In this document: positions 55,101 to 63,369 of the stretch, in pieces
How the letters are laid out: every line of letters begins with the position of its first letter
How positions within the stretch are numbered: position 1 is the stretch's first letter
Assembly (NCBI GenBank): GCA_026993525.1
Contig: JALWSS010000166.1
Location: forward strand, 63,213-127,212
Origin: Saprospiraceae bacterium
Lineage (GTDB): Bacteria; Bacteroidota; Bacteroidia; Chitinophagales; Saprospiraceae
Length of the DNA stretch: 64,000 bases
Direction of reading: 5' to 3'
Made by a program: the position numbers and the translations under genes
Notes under the pieces: generated by a model
The model's database searches: none
Seen by the model: only the letters and a program-made list of their open reading frames with translations
Told to the model about the DNA's origin: nothing

Positions 55101-55249
55101 TTGTACTGATCATTTCCAAGGCACTCATAGCGAATTTCTCCACCAATTATATGTGAAGCCCTTGCAACGCCAGAACTCAATAAAATGGCGAAAGCAATCC
55201 AAAACGCCATTCTGTATTTGATCAACCTATATAAGTACAAATGCAACAT
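49118..55249 (-). CDS. Giant surface protein with PKD repeats and type B T9SS sorting domain
   Basis: This is a 2043-residue protein. A signal peptide (AFWIAFAILLSSGVARA) is followed by an N-terminal domain (about 32-300: SHIIGGEIRYECLGNDQYKV, CCRNKTISNI, NHPNPATDLDGDSLVYSFYT) common at the start of such proteins. About six PKD-like domains follow (GTYNVTLMTSSSALC, GIYEVTLTVDYFAEC). From about residue 750 there are four copies of a 210-240-residue module, each starting C.G..V.LN..G....Y.W.P and carrying DETTTYTV and NQFGC motifs. The end is a gliding-type type B sorting domain (NIFIPNAFTPNGDGNNDVLY; YNRWGQKVFET; DGTYKGQDLPNDVFGYYLKA). It should be a T9SS-exported adhesin or gliding-associated filament and is the last gene of the porP/sprF operon. 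ATG 55210 is an alternative start. Confidence 0.93.
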   Translation of the reverse strand: MLHLYLYRLIKYRMAFWIAFAILLSSGVARASHIIGGEIRYECLGNDQYKVILDVYRDCYYGQAPFDNPAHISIFTGAGTFINNLNLSVLYSDTIPNNIAGDPCLFPPEDVCVEHARYEGIIKLQQQTGGYYFVYQRCCRNKTISNIVQPDSTGATYFVYLSEYAMSICNSSPKFGETPPVFVCVNKPINHPNPATDLDGDSLVYSFYTPYQGASITSPQPPFASPPPYDTITWLDPPYNLNNILGANPPLSIDPATGLITGTPQVSGQFVVGVMVEEFRNGILLSRVRRDFQYNVGLCGVIESAIVAPDAQCDDLTVSFQNNTNIADEWLWYFQWPDTSIYSTEKEPVYTYPDTGNYTVALIAQPSSQCVDTGYHQLYLQYNSLTPDFTIETFDCDTVSVLKLTDQSVDTVSDLVSWYWEVDTGDTIYNSTLQNPVIVIPNPSSGTVTLTVASQNGCERVVQKPFESGANNPSLFLENLEVCFGSSVELNPNGPTTGFTYIWDDPISVFDKFNPNPTVSPDSNEVYTVTVQAFSNLCQVYDTVEVVVVPLPELNFEYTTGCDSRQVQFNNLSVNSPDGYFWDFGDPDISTDTSSLTDPEYVYLAYGTYNVTLMTSSSALCKDTIVQSVELVEKILEADFDYDFTNCSEDAVAISFYDNTNNSLNNSAQWDWQFSGLANENSTLQNPELIVSSSGELLVTMIVTTSEGCSDTIGPESLNIEIIELPGVDDGGEVLGCLNSGVQLNAGGNPDYEYYWFPSDGLSCTDCPSPMANPDETTTYTVVVNSFASDTCSLEKTVTVLVPENPNLDVGNDILTCDASVQLNATTDFPVAQINWYNNGTLAGSGSVLDVVVSGVMPFSVIAVDQFGCQYFDEIKVEGGPVDIATSGDVVLCSDEEVNVSVVNLDPNDSLIYTWTPDTLINGSVNVAEPDIVEEPGVFTFTVYAENQFGCSQADSVNVVVLDSDMALSFNYQVACEGYEVQFTNTSSNAFGFVWDFGVQGTQNDVSNDENPVFTFPDTGIYEVTLTVDYFAECADTVSKLVSIDEPVIEADFNYDYIECSPDSIQIQFFDETTNFLNNTNNWTWSTSTGLGSNEQNPQFTAYPGDSLNVSLIIGTANGCIDSIQKSLELDFISFTESDTIVLCKGDSVVINSTGSSSYLYSWFPQQNIDDPGSPGPTVWPDETTTYTVEITNFVGDTCSVMRSVTVLVPEEIKLNVVHDTLSCGVAISLGVTSNIDPVSLDWLSSDGNIIGSGETISLNISQDDYVVVEGTDQYSCKVSDTINISYEAVDISIVAAGFACPDSTLQLIVNNNVNDHNLIYNWSAQQPATVLLPNDEAVVSVVTGPAGTISVIQLQATNQFGCEDTESVEIVSYDFIPEFESLIKACAGDTVELNPDGNPGQMYSWSPSVGLVPSGSVMNPALPVYETTTLNVEISEAFGDDVCSDVFEVIVDVPPQIGLETIPDTFTCGLPIALSAQTDNPASLEWFDASGVLIGSGATVDIDPDTNALYIVVATDGNNCQQRDSIWVANHQLDLQLVGNGIVDTCPMPFYNLCIENLDPADILNFEWTASGGGTIINGFTSPCPQVTTLPGLPAKFVATVSNQWGCESIEEYNVETYVFDPVIRDVVSICPGVPTELNPDAEGSTLQYEWSPQAGLSCYDCPNPIATLSEDQFYTVNIFGYNPEDTCSFTQLVTVNVNPPIELVTNPGDTAICEEVEVMMSAETASDIVSDISWYDSGGLIGTGSSVIFMPSGNETITVVATDTLGCSDTSVVLLHAFPVDISLPDELVFCEEVGEIDLTAVNNDPFQELTYDWSPQEVIVGQNSDGSTVTIDLDGPVTMYVEATNQFGCQAADSSQVIYFDLPAYIPDEVFTDADTIILNSGESAHLETIFDPLLNYEWLPHEGLDNPFVFNPVATPSETTTYTLTVTNDEGCLAVRQITIYVISPDCQEPNIFIPNAFTPNGDGNNDVLYVRSNIIESMEFAVYNRWGQKVFETTDQAIGWDGTYKGQDLPNDVFGYYLKARCFNGEEYFKKGNVTLMR

Positions 55250-55298
55250 AATCCAATTGTTATAGTGAGTTTCATGGGAAGGAACGGACTTTGGTCAA

Positions 55299-57731
55299 TC
55301 AGTTCTCTGCAATTTTTCGAACACCAATAATTGCAACCTTTCTTTGGAAAGAAGCCGAAACGGAATAGATACTCCCGCGCTCATCCTCCAAACGGTCACT
55401 TATGAACTGGGGCGCTAACTTCTCCCCATAACCAACCACCTCCAGTGTAAGCATGCCATTTTCAATGTACGGCCGCAAAGCACCGTTATTCCAATTCAAA
55501 AAGTGATTCTTAAGGCAAGATGCACGACGTTGAGACAAGTTGAAATTATAATCCTCGCTGGCCCTGGGGCTTGCATAGCCCTGGAGTAATAACTCAATTT
55601 TAAACTCTCCATCATTCAATATGCGCTCAACGCTTTCAGTAAACACTTTTAATGCCTCCCAACCACCAGCTACTTCCCTTTCAAAGAAAACCCTGGTCCG
55701 GTTTGCAATAACAAAACTATCCTGCCCGCTAAGTGCTTCAACGGCGCCTCGAATGAACACGCCTTTCCTGGCCATATACTCTTTCCACAAATCTTCGTAA
55801 ACAGCATTTGTTTCGGTTGCCCAGGAATCGGGGTCAGGGTAATCGTTGTCGAAATAAATGATCAACGGAGGAAAGTCTTCTATCTCTTTTGGTTTCAGAA
55901 ACAAGTCTTCGTTCAATTCAGCATCGGAGAAGTTATTGCGAAGGTCAACATAAATGGTATCGGAAAAATAAGCCACCTTATCACCAATCACCTCGTACAA
56001 CTTTCCACGCTCCAGTTTAAATGAGACATCATTTCCCGTTGGATTTCGTTCAAAGTGTACCTCTTGTCCATCAACTGCAATTCGTACCCCCACATCTTTG
56101 AGCGGATTTCTGGTCCGGGCATTGAAGGTTTGGATGTTTAAGTCAATCAGGTCAGGAACCAGGTAAAGTTTTCTTTCGATTTCCCTTAGGTGAGGGTCAT
56201 ATACCTTGCCCAGGTCAACTGTGTCGGTCAGTGTCAGAAACCCGGGCTTATTTGCAGTTAAGAGGTATTTATTTCCTTTTTTTATTTCAAAAGAGAAATC
56301 ATTTCCGTCATCGTTTCTTTTTTCGCCAATCTCGAGTGGCACTCCATTTCCAATTTCCGTCAAAACTATCGCTACTCCGTTCAACGGAACTTTGTGTTGG
56401 TCAAAGGTCAGTGCCTTGAGTTTAACGAGCTGAACTTTGAAAGAATACAAATCATTACAACACGCTTCAAATTCGGGTTCCAAAATATTGCTGCCCAATC
56501 TGTTTGAAGAAAAATACCCTTCCGTTTGAAGTTCATTGGTCCAGAAATAAAGGTCGTCATAACTGGAATTAACAGGGGCGGGCAGATGAACTGGTTCCAG
56601 CCATTTGTCCCTCAGATACCTCGTTTTGTAAATGTCAAAACCACCAAACCCCGGAAATCCATTACTGCTAAAAAATAAGGTGTTGGATGGTGCATGGAAA
56701 AATGGCGTTACCTCATCGCCGCTCGTGTTGACAGCTTCAAAGTTGAAAGGAGCATCAAAAGAGCCATCTTTAAAGATAGTGGCATACCAGATATCCAGGC
56801 CGCCTTTACCGCCCGGCCGGTCTGAAACAAAATACAACTTATCCAGCCCGGTTGCCGGGTCCAAGCCCACTGATGGATGGGTGCTTGTGTATCCACTCCG
56901 GTTGATGTCATCCGGCAATTTTATTGGTACACCAAAATTCCCGTTTGCATCTATATTGCTGTAATACAATTCGCAGCGGAGGTTCGAAGTTTCCCCGATG
57001 TAACTACAAACAGAAAAATACGCTCTTGTCAGGTTTTGGTTAAAAACCAGATTACCTGAATGTTTCATAGGGTTGTTAATTGAAAGCAGCTCTGCAGAAT
57101 CAATTCCCGGTTTTATTCTAAGAATCTGTGAAATGTGCCTGGGTGGTTTCCCTTTTATGACTTCCCTTTCAAATTGCTGGCTGCTGAAATACAGATAACC
57201 ACCTGAAACCAGGGGAGCAAATTCAGAATAGGAAGTGTTGATACTGTCACTCAACCTTTCAATATAGATATTTGGGTTTCTCTTGTTGTACTCGGCAATG
57301 GCCCATTCCAGGTTTTCTTTTTCCTTCAGTGCCTTTTTAAATAAAGTGGAATCTTCAAGAACGGTGTAATTATCAATGAAGTTTATCAAATGAAACAAAG
57401 CATTTTCATAATCGCCGCTTTTTTTCTTCACCAAAGCCAGCCAATATCTGGCCAGAGGATATTCAAGGGAATCCTTACTCTTGAGCACTTTGGTATATGC
57501 AGTGTCAGCAAAAGTGTAAGAAGAAAACAAACGGGCAGCCTCGGCATATTTAAAAAGTATATCTGTTTTTTCACCCGCTATATCCATGGCATACTGGTAG
57601 TGCTTCATCGCTGAGTAGTAATCACCACCTGCCATTTCCTCGTCCGCAGCTTTAATAAACTGCCTTGCTGTCTGTCCATCAACGGCAGTAAAAAAACCAA
57701 CAAAAACTAATATGCTCAGAAATTTCTTCAT
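55299..57731 (-). CDS. Outer-membrane protein with TPR, PD40 propeller and OmpA domain
   Basis: This 810-residue protein has a signal peptide (LVFVGFFTAVDGQ). TPR-like helices (about 20-130: RQFIKAADEEMAGGDYYSAM) are followed by a WD40/PD40 propeller (about 165-400: SEFAPLVSGGYLYFSSQQFE; LYFVSDRPGGKGGLDIWYAT). Two beta-sandwich repeats lie at about 430-605 (KALTFDQHKVPLNGVAIVLT; DLNIQTFNARTRNPLKDVGV) and a C-terminal OmpA-like peptidoglycan-binding domain at about 690-800 (LLQGYASPRASEDYNFNLSQ RRA). This architecture resembles PorE/SprE-associated OmpA proteins that accompany PorP/SprF. It probably anchors the surface complex to the cell wall. It is 22 bp downstream of the porP/sprF gene and 49 bp upstream of the giant gene. 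Confidence 0.9.
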   Translation of the reverse strand: MKKFLSILVFVGFFTAVDGQTARQFIKAADEEMAGGDYYSAMKHYQYAMDIAGEKTDILFKYAEAARLFSSYTFADTAYTKVLKSKDSLEYPLARYWLALVKKKSGDYENALFHLINFIDNYTVLEDSTLFKKALKEKENLEWAIAEYNKRNPNIYIERLSDSINTSYSEFAPLVSGGYLYFSSQQFEREVIKGKPPRHISQILRIKPGIDSAELLSINNPMKHSGNLVFNQNLTRAYFSVCSYIGETSNLRCELYYSNIDANGNFGVPIKLPDDINRSGYTSTHPSVGLDPATGLDKLYFVSDRPGGKGGLDIWYATIFKDGSFDAPFNFEAVNTSGDEVTPFFHAPSNTLFFSSNGFPGFGGFDIYKTRYLRDKWLEPVHLPAPVNSSYDDLYFWTNELQTEGYFSSNRLGSNILEPEFEACCNDLYSFKVQLVKLKALTFDQHKVPLNGVAIVLTEIGNGVPLEIGEKRNDDGNDFSFEIKKGNKYLLTANKPGFLTLTDTVDLGKVYDPHLREIERKLYLVPDLIDLNIQTFNARTRNPLKDVGVRIAVDGQEVHFERNPTGNDVSFKLERGKLYEVIGDKVAYFSDTIYVDLRNNFSDAELNEDLFLKPKEIEDFPPLIIYFDNDYPDPDSWATETNAVYEDLWKEYMARKGVFIRGAVEALSGQDSFVIANRTRVFFEREVAGGWEALKVFTESVERILNDGEFKIELLLQGYASPRASEDYNFNLSQRRASCLKNHFLNWNNGALRPYIENGMLTLEVVGYGEKLAPQFISDRLEDERGSIYSVSASFQRKVAIIGVRKIAEN

Positions 57732-57753
57732 AGGGGGTAGGTCTTGGCCTTTG

Positions 57754-58773
57754 TTAAATCAGCGGGCAAGCAAAAGCCTTCATTGGATAAACTCTGTGAA
57801 TAAAGTACTTGAATGCTATTTCAGGTCCACCTTTCTTGTTGGTTGCCACAGAAAAACCCGAGACATTCACATCCCAACTGACTCCCAGAATCATGTAATG
57901 GTAATGCAGTTCTGCCACAGGAATAACCGCATCCCCAAAGCTGTTGAACCTGTACTCGAGTCCCAGCTGCAACGCCACTTCCCGAGATTTTTTGGTAGTC
58001 AGGTAATACCTTGCTGCAAAACCGGCCAGGCCTTCCAGGTACTTGCCCTGTAATTGTGCCGTACCAAACCCGATCAAATCAAAAGCTTCGGCAACTTGCA
58101 CATTGGGATTGAAATACAGGCTCAAGCGCATCGGCAAACGACTCTCATCATTTTTATAGAATGTTTGATTGGGCCGGTTGAAGTGGTAAAATCCTGCACC
58201 TACGTCAATTTTTGAACGGGTACCCTGCTTTTGCCCCCTCCAGTTGATTCCTGCACTGAAGTCGGGATACAGGTAATTGGTTTCATCAAAATTCTCGTTG
58301 GTAGGCCGTGCCGGATCAAAAACATCACCATTCCACTGGTTATCAAAAGTGAGAGGGCCGTATTCAATACCTCGTTGCCCAACACCTGCTGCGACACCGA
58401 AAGTCAGAAAGTTTTCCGGATCCAACATCCGGGTAAATGAGCCTGAAAGGGAGATGTTGGTGTTGGAAAGGCTGCCTGTTCCGCTTTTGTCATAATAGGC
58501 GTTGAACCCTCCGCTAAACCACCAGGAAGGATGCGTTACCTTGTAAAACCTGTTTTCAGCTGAAAAAAAGTACGTTTCAAAAGGAGCGTTGGCACTGTGC
58601 CACTGAGAACGGTAAATGCCACTGATCCTGACATCGGCACTGGCAATGCCTGTCAATGCAGGGTTTAGTAAAGTTGGCGTGTGGTAAAACTGTGAGAAGT
58701 GAATGTCCTGACCATGACCTGAGAGGACAAAGGCCAGGAAGAAAACAAGGGAAAGTAGAGGGGTGCGTAGCAT
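57754..58773 (-). CDS. PorP/SprF-family type IX secretion membrane protein
   Basis: This 339-residue outer-membrane barrel protein has a signal peptide (VFFLAFVLSGHGQ) and the family start DIHFSQFYHTPTLLNPALTG, followed by RISGIYRSQWHSANAPFETY and alternating amphipathic strands throughout. SprF is needed for export of SprB and its relatives carry type B-tailed substrates, so the giant protein two genes downstream is the obvious client (inference). It is the first gene of a three-gene operon. The 533-bp gap upstream shows no exact consensus promoter on the minus strand. Confidence 0.94.
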   Translation of the reverse strand: MLRTPLLSLVFFLAFVLSGHGQDIHFSQFYHTPTLLNPALTGIASADVRISGIYRSQWHSANAPFETYFFSAENRFYKVTHPSWWFSGGFNAYYDKSGTGSLSNTNISLSGSFTRMLDPENFLTFGVAAGVGQRGIEYGPLTFDNQWNGDVFDPARPTNENFDETNYLYPDFSAGINWRGQKQGTRSKIDVGAGFYHFNRPNQTFYKNDESRLPMRLSLYFNPNVQVAEAFDLIGFGTAQLQGKYLEGLAGFAARYYLTTKKSREVALQLGLEYRFNSFGDAVIPVAELHYHYMILGVSWDVNVSGFSVATNKKGGPEIAFKYFIHRVYPMKAFACPLI

Positions 58774-59306
58774 GGTTGTTAAGCTTTATGCAAACTGACA
58801 CACTTAGAAATCAGAGGTATTTTGGGGTCCATGACGAGCAATCTTTCAAGGGCAATTTACCTGAAACCTTACTCATATCCTTGCCTGAAAACAGGTATAT
58901 GACCAATGCTTTCAACAATAGCAATCAGAACCAAACTACTTCATCACTTCGGTATTCACTCAGTAATGGTGTTAGGTGTCTTTCAAGCGTGCAGGACGTG
59001 CAATGCCTGACAATTCAACTTATAATCCCACGGAAATACTCCAGAAGCAAGTTTCCAGTCCAAACTATTTTCGTTGTAAGTGACTGGCCAGTTCTGTTTG
59101 GATGACTCGGTGTGTATGCGAAAATAATAATTTTTACAACAATCTTCTCAAGATTTGTAAAACTATGTTTGCGAATGCATTGAAACTTTCAAACTGGTTC
59201 ATCTTCAGGGAATGCTGTGCGAGATCAAAAGCATTTGCTGAACCTCGAAAACCTATCTTTGCGGTTTTCAAATTGACCATCGAGTGCGCCGCTCAATCTA
59301 AAACAG
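58774..59306. other. 533-bp divergent intergenic region
   Basis: This gap lies between the porP/sprF gene (minus) and the glycosyltransferase gene (plus). No gene is seen; short frames lack coding features. The right end holds the glycosyltransferase promoter, and the rest should contain the control region of the surface operon. Confidence 0.6.
59233..59260 (+). promoter_or_regulatory. Predicted glycosyltransferase promoter
   Basis: TTTG (59233-59236) and TATCTTTG (59253-59260) match the Bacteroidota -33/-7 elements with 16 bp spacing, 46 bp before the start codon. Confidence 0.55.
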
Positions 59307-60056
59307 ATGTACAAGGATAAAAGAGTTGTTGTAGTGCTGCCAGCGTACAACGCTGCATTAACCCTGGAGAAAACCTTTGCAGAAATACCCTTCCCCCTGG
59401 TGGACGAGGTGATTCTATGTGACGATGCCAGCAAGGATGAAACCGTCCGTACAGCACAGAAACTGGGCATCAGGCACATCATTGAACACAAGCGCAACAA
59501 AGGCTATGGCGGCAACCAGAAATCCCTTTACAACAAAGCGCTCGAGCTGGGTGCCGACATTGTGATCATGCTGCACCCCGATTACCAATACACACCTGCG
59601 TTGATACCCTCTTTTGTAAACATCATCGGTGAGGAATTGTATCCGGTGGTTCTGGGTAGCAGAATCCTGGGCAAGGGCGCGTTGAAAGGAGGAATGCCCT
59701 TGTACAAATACATTGCAAACCGCTTTCTCACCTGGTTTCAAAACCTGCTTGTCAACTACAAACTCTCTGAATACCACACGGGCTACCGGGCCTTTGACAG
59801 CAAAGTGCTCAGGGCCATCAACTTCAATGAGAATTCAGATGATTTCGTCTTTGACAATGAAATGCTGTCGCAAATCATTTTTGCCGGGTTTGACATTGCA
59901 GAAGTAACCTGCCCCACAAAATATTTTGAGGAAGCCTCTTCCATAAATTTAACCCGGAGTGTAAGGTATGGGGTGGGAGTGATGCGGGTTTCCCTTTGCC
60001 ATTTTCTCCAACGGATGAAGCTGGCCAGGTTCAAAATGTACGAAAAGAAAAGTTGA
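59307..60056 (+). CDS. Family 2 glycosyltransferase, DPM1-like
   Basis: This 249-residue GT-A fold enzyme has VVVVLPAYNAALTLEKTF, EVILCDDASKDETV, IIEHKRNKGYGGNQKSL and the metal/substrate motif MLHPDYQY in place of the usual DxD, then a GSRILGKGALKGGMP segment. It matches the dolichol-phosphate-mannose-synthase-like branch that transfers sugars to polyprenyl phosphate, but it lacks C-terminal membrane helices. It may supply lipid-linked sugar for surface glycans. No other glycan gene is adjacent. Confidence 0.92.
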   Translation: MYKDKRVVVVLPAYNAALTLEKTFAEIPFPLVDEVILCDDASKDETVRTAQKLGIRHIIEHKRNKGYGGNQKSLYNKALELGADIVIMLHPDYQYTPALIPSFVNIIGEELYPVVLGSRILGKGALKGGMPLYKYIANRFLTWFQNLLVNYKLSEYHTGYRAFDSKVLRAINFNENSDDFVFDNEMLSQIIFAGFDIAEVTCPTKYFEEASSINLTRSVRYGVGVMRVSLCHFLQRMKLARFKMYEKKS

Positions 60057-60069
60057 GAACGGAAAGAAA

Positions 60070-60153
60070 TCACTTGTGTTCAAGTGACTCCAAAGCCTTG
60101 ATTCCAAAGTAGATCGCAGCAAGTACCAGGGTGTAGGTAAGGGTAGCCGTCAT
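60070..60153 (-). CDS. Possible 27-residue membrane peptide
   Basis: A short minus-strand frame encodes an ATG-started peptide with one hydrophobic helix (TLTYTLVLAAIYFGIKAL) and a charged tail ESLEHK. It lies in the 215-bp gap between two plus-strand genes, where no other feature is found. Small single-helix proteins of this type exist in Bacteroidota but are rarely annotated. No exact promoter is seen upstream, so the call is tentative. Confidence 0.3.
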   Translation of the reverse strand: MTATLTYTLVLAAIYFGIKALESLEHK

Positions 60154-60271
60154 TGCAGTGTTTCTATTAGTTAGGGCGATTTGCGGGTGACTAACGCCAA
60201 ATGCCTTCCAAATGCTGTTTTCTTAACAAAATAATTCACCAAAACGGCTGCAATAGTCCAAAATCATTTCC

Positions 60272-61045
60272 ATGCATCAAACAACCAGGGAGTACCTTTT
60301 TGAAGCGGCAAAGCATTTTAACCGGTCATCATTCATAGAGTCTGACCCCATCTCGATTCCAAAAAGGTTTTCCAAAAAACAGGACATTGAAATTGCCGGT
60401 CTTTGGTCAGCCGTGCTTTCCTGGGGGCAACGGAAAACCATCATTGCCAAAGCCGGACAACTAATGGAGCTAATGGACGATGCCCCCCATGATTTCATCC
60501 TGAACCATTCTGAAAAAGACCGCGAGCGTTTTCTCAGTTTTGTACACCGTACTTTTCAACCCATTGACACCTTGTATTTTTTAGAGTTCTTCCAGTGGTA
60601 TTACAAAAACCACAACTCCCTCGAAGAAGGTTTTGTAAAACACCTGCCGGCCGATGCGGATAATGCAGGGCCTGCACTCGAGGGGTTTCACAACCTGTTC
60701 TTTTCCCTCCCCAATGCACCCAAAAGAACGAAAAAGCACCTTCCTTCTCCCAAAACAGGATCTACCTGCAAACGGCTGAACATGTTTCTGCGGTGGATGG
60801 TCAGAAAGGACGATCAAGGGGTGGATTTCGGCATCTGGAAGCGGATAAAACCCAGCCAGCTTCTTATTCCCCTGGATGTGCATGTAGAACGGGTAGCCCG
60901 GAAGATGGGACTGCTGAACAGGAAACAGCGGGATTGGAAAGCCGTAGTCGAATTGACAGAACGCCTCAAAAAATACCACCCCGAAGACCCTGTTTTATTT
61001 GATTACGCCCTCTTCGGAATTGGGGTGCTGGAAAAAGAAAAATGA
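60272..61045 (+). CDS. TIGR02757-family protein (DUF2400)
   Basis: This 257-residue cytoplasmic protein of a conserved family is recognised by ESDPISIPKRFSKKQDIEIA, GLWSAVLSWGQRKTI, LNMFLRWMVRKDDQGVDFGI and KRIKPSQLLIPLDVHVERVA. The last parts resemble helix-hairpin-helix DNA glycosylases of the endonuclease III fold, but no Fe-S cysteines or clear catalytic Lys are present. Function is unknown. The stop overlaps an ATG of the next frame, suggesting a shared transcript. Confidence 0.9.
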   Translation: MHQTTREYLFEAAKHFNRSSFIESDPISIPKRFSKKQDIEIAGLWSAVLSWGQRKTIIAKAGQLMELMDDAPHDFILNHSEKDRERFLSFVHRTFQPIDTLYFLEFFQWYYKNHNSLEEGFVKHLPADADNAGPALEGFHNLFFSLPNAPKRTKKHLPSPKTGSTCKRLNMFLRWMVRKDDQGVDFGIWKRIKPSQLLIPLDVHVERVARKMGLLNRKQRDWKAVVELTERLKKYHPEDPVLFDYALFGIGVLEKEK

Positions 61046-61104
61046 CCTTTGCAATCATGGCCTTTACTGTTTTCAACGATAGCTTTGCTTCAAAATCACA
61101 ACAC

Positions 61105-63366
61105 ATGGTATCACTCAGATCCGCCCTGGTATTTTTTATAGCTACCTTCATTTTAAATTGCTCCAACCCTACCAAAGAAGACCCGCCTTCATCCACCCAG
61201 CGCGATGCCAATGATGGCACCGCACAAATGGTGAAAATCCTGAAAGACATTGCCGAAGGTGAAAAACTCAAAACTGTCGCTTTTTTCAGAAATTCCCGGA
61301 GGGCTGAAACTTACAGGCAAAAAATGGAACAGGCCTCAAAACCCATGGATAAGGCCAATGCGCAACTTTACTACGGGTATGAACTGATGAATGCCGGTCA
61401 GAATGAACAAGCCATTGTGGTGCTGGAAGATTTGCGGAAGAAACTGGAAACGATGCAATTCCAGGACCCGAAAATCTGGAAGGAAATCAAAAGAATCCTT
61501 GCACTTGCATACATCAGGCTTGGCGAACAGGAAAACTGCATTTCAAGGTACAACCCGGACCGTTGCCTAATGCCCATTGAAAACAGAGGGGTTTACGAAA
61601 TACAAGCTGCCAACAGAACAGCCATCGAGATATACAAAGAGTTGCTGGAAAACGATCCGAATGATTACGAATCCAGGTGGATGCTCAACTTTGCTTACAT
61701 GACCCTGGGTGAGTTTCCGGATAAAGTGCCCGAAAAATGGCGCCTGCCCGCTTCCGCATTCCAATCTGACTATCCGCTTCCAAAGTTCCCCAACATTGCG
61801 GATAAAATTGGCGTGAACAATGTGGCACTTTCCGGAGGCAGCATTGCAGATGATTTCAACAACGACGGGCTGATAGACATTTTTGCCTCTTCCTGGAGCC
61901 TGGACGACCAGGTACACTACTACCAAAACAAAGGAGACGGAACCTTCACAGATAAAACAGTGGCAGCCGGACTGCTGGGACTTACAGGCGGGTTGAATAT
62001 GCAACAGGCCGACTACAACAATGATGGCTGGATGGATGTCTTGATCCTCCGGGGCGCCTGGTACGATACTGCCGGTGAAATTCCGAATTCATTGCTTCGC
62101 AACAATGGCGACGGAACCTTCACAGATGTTACCATCGAAGCCGGTTTGCTCTCCTATGCCCCAACCCAGGCGGCAGTATGGGCTGATTTTGACAACGATG
62201 GCTGGGTGGATCTTTTCATCGGCAATGAAACGATGACCCCGAACGGCGCCTACGTTTGTGAAATGTACAAAAACAACGGTGACGGAACCTTTACCAATAT
62301 GATCAATGAGATCGGACTGGGACAGTTCAAAGCAATGATCAAAGGCGTCGCCGCCGGTGATGTGAACGACGACGGTTACCTCGACCTCTACTTATCTTTT
62401 CTGACGGCTAAGAACTACCTGCTTATCAATCAGGGACCGGGCAGCAACGGTTTTGTCAGTTTCGGTTTGTACGCTCACAACGAATCTATCGGAGAACCGG
62501 TGTCAAGTTTTCCATGTTGGTTCTGGGATTACGACAACGATGGTTGGGAAGACCTTTTTGTAGCCGCTTTTGGCGATGGCAATTACGGAGGTGGCAAGAT
62601 CAGGGCCGCTTCCGTCGCTGCGCAAAATGCGTTGGGTAAAAAAGCAGGCGTAAACCCCAGGCTTTATAAAAACAAAGGCGACGGCACATTCGCTGACGTA
62701 ACCGATCAAGTGGGGCTTTGGGAAGGGATGTTTGCCATGGGTTCCAATTACGAAGACATTGACAACGACGGCTTCCTGGATTTCTACATTGGAACGGGCG
62801 AACCGAGTTATTCAGGAGTGGTGCCCAACAAAATGTACCGGAATGACCGGGGTAAAAAGTTTCAGGATGTCACCTACGCCGGGGGCTTCGGGCATGTGCA
62901 AAAGGGCCACGCCATCTCTTTTGCCGATTTTGACAACGACGGAGACCAGGACATCTTCGCAGTGATGGGAGGAGCTTTTGAAGGAGATGTTTTTGGAGAT
63001 GCTTTTTTCCTCAATCCACTTGGCAATGAAAATAACTGGGTAACCCTGAAGTTGGAAGGCACTGCCTCTAACAAAGCGGCCATGGGTGCCTGGGTCAAAG
63101 TCACAGCTCTGGATGCCAACGGATCTGAACACCATTTTTACCGAAGGGTAAGCTCCGGGAGCAGCTTTGGTGGCAACAGCCTTCAATTGGAAATCGGACT
63201 CGGCAAGTGTACTTCCATCAGAATGGTGGAGGTAAGGTGGCCCAGCCAGGAACGGGCCGTTGAGGTGTTCGCAAACATTCCCGTCAACTCATTTGTGAAA
63301 CTGGTGGAAAAAAGCGGGCAAGCCCGGATTGAAACCAGACATCGTTTTAGTTTCCCTGTCGAATGA
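61105..63366 (+). CDS. CRTAC1-type FG-GAP/VCBS repeat lipoprotein
   Basis: This 753-residue protein starts at ATG 61105, which gives a lipobox (FIATFILNC, Cys18); an earlier ATG at 61042 overlaps the previous stop as ATGA but would mask it. Residues about 45-215 are helical and TPR-like (NAGQNEQAIVVLEDLRKKLE; ILALAYIRLGEQENCISRY). Residues about 240-640 hold FG-GAP/VCBS calcium-binding repeats with DxDxDG-like loops (ADDFNNDGLIDIFA; ADFDNDGWVDLFIGNE; VNDDGYLDLYLS). The end is an ASPIC/UnbV domain (VTLKLEGTASNKAAMGAWVK; RMVEVRWPS). It probably forms a beta-propeller on the outer surface; ligand unknown. Confidence 0.9.
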   Translation: MVSLRSALVFFIATFILNCSNPTKEDPPSSTQRDANDGTAQMVKILKDIAEGEKLKTVAFFRNSRRAETYRQKMEQASKPMDKANAQLYYGYELMNAGQNEQAIVVLEDLRKKLETMQFQDPKIWKEIKRILALAYIRLGEQENCISRYNPDRCLMPIENRGVYEIQAANRTAIEIYKELLENDPNDYESRWMLNFAYMTLGEFPDKVPEKWRLPASAFQSDYPLPKFPNIADKIGVNNVALSGGSIADDFNNDGLIDIFASSWSLDDQVHYYQNKGDGTFTDKTVAAGLLGLTGGLNMQQADYNNDGWMDVLILRGAWYDTAGEIPNSLLRNNGDGTFTDVTIEAGLLSYAPTQAAVWADFDNDGWVDLFIGNETMTPNGAYVCEMYKNNGDGTFTNMINEIGLGQFKAMIKGVAAGDVNDDGYLDLYLSFLTAKNYLLINQGPGSNGFVSFGLYAHNESIGEPVSSFPCWFWDYDNDGWEDLFVAAFGDGNYGGGKIRAASVAAQNALGKKAGVNPRLYKNKGDGTFADVTDQVGLWEGMFAMGSNYEDIDNDGFLDFYIGTGEPSYSGVVPNKMYRNDRGKKFQDVTYAGGFGHVQKGHAISFADFDNDGDQDIFAVMGGAFEGDVFGDAFFLNPLGNENNWVTLKLEGTASNKAAMGAWVKVTALDANGSEHHFYRRVSSGSSFGGNSLQLEIGLGKCTSIRMVEVRWPSQERAVEVFANIPVNSFVKLVEKSGQARIETRHRFSFPVE

Positions 63367-63369
63367 TGT

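Noticed and set aside
61042..61104. Upstream ATG (ATGA overlap) as start of the FG-GAP lipoprotein
   Set aside because: It would place 21 residues before an otherwise perfect lipoprotein signal; ATG 61105 gives the standard layout, although translational coupling keeps the alternative possible.
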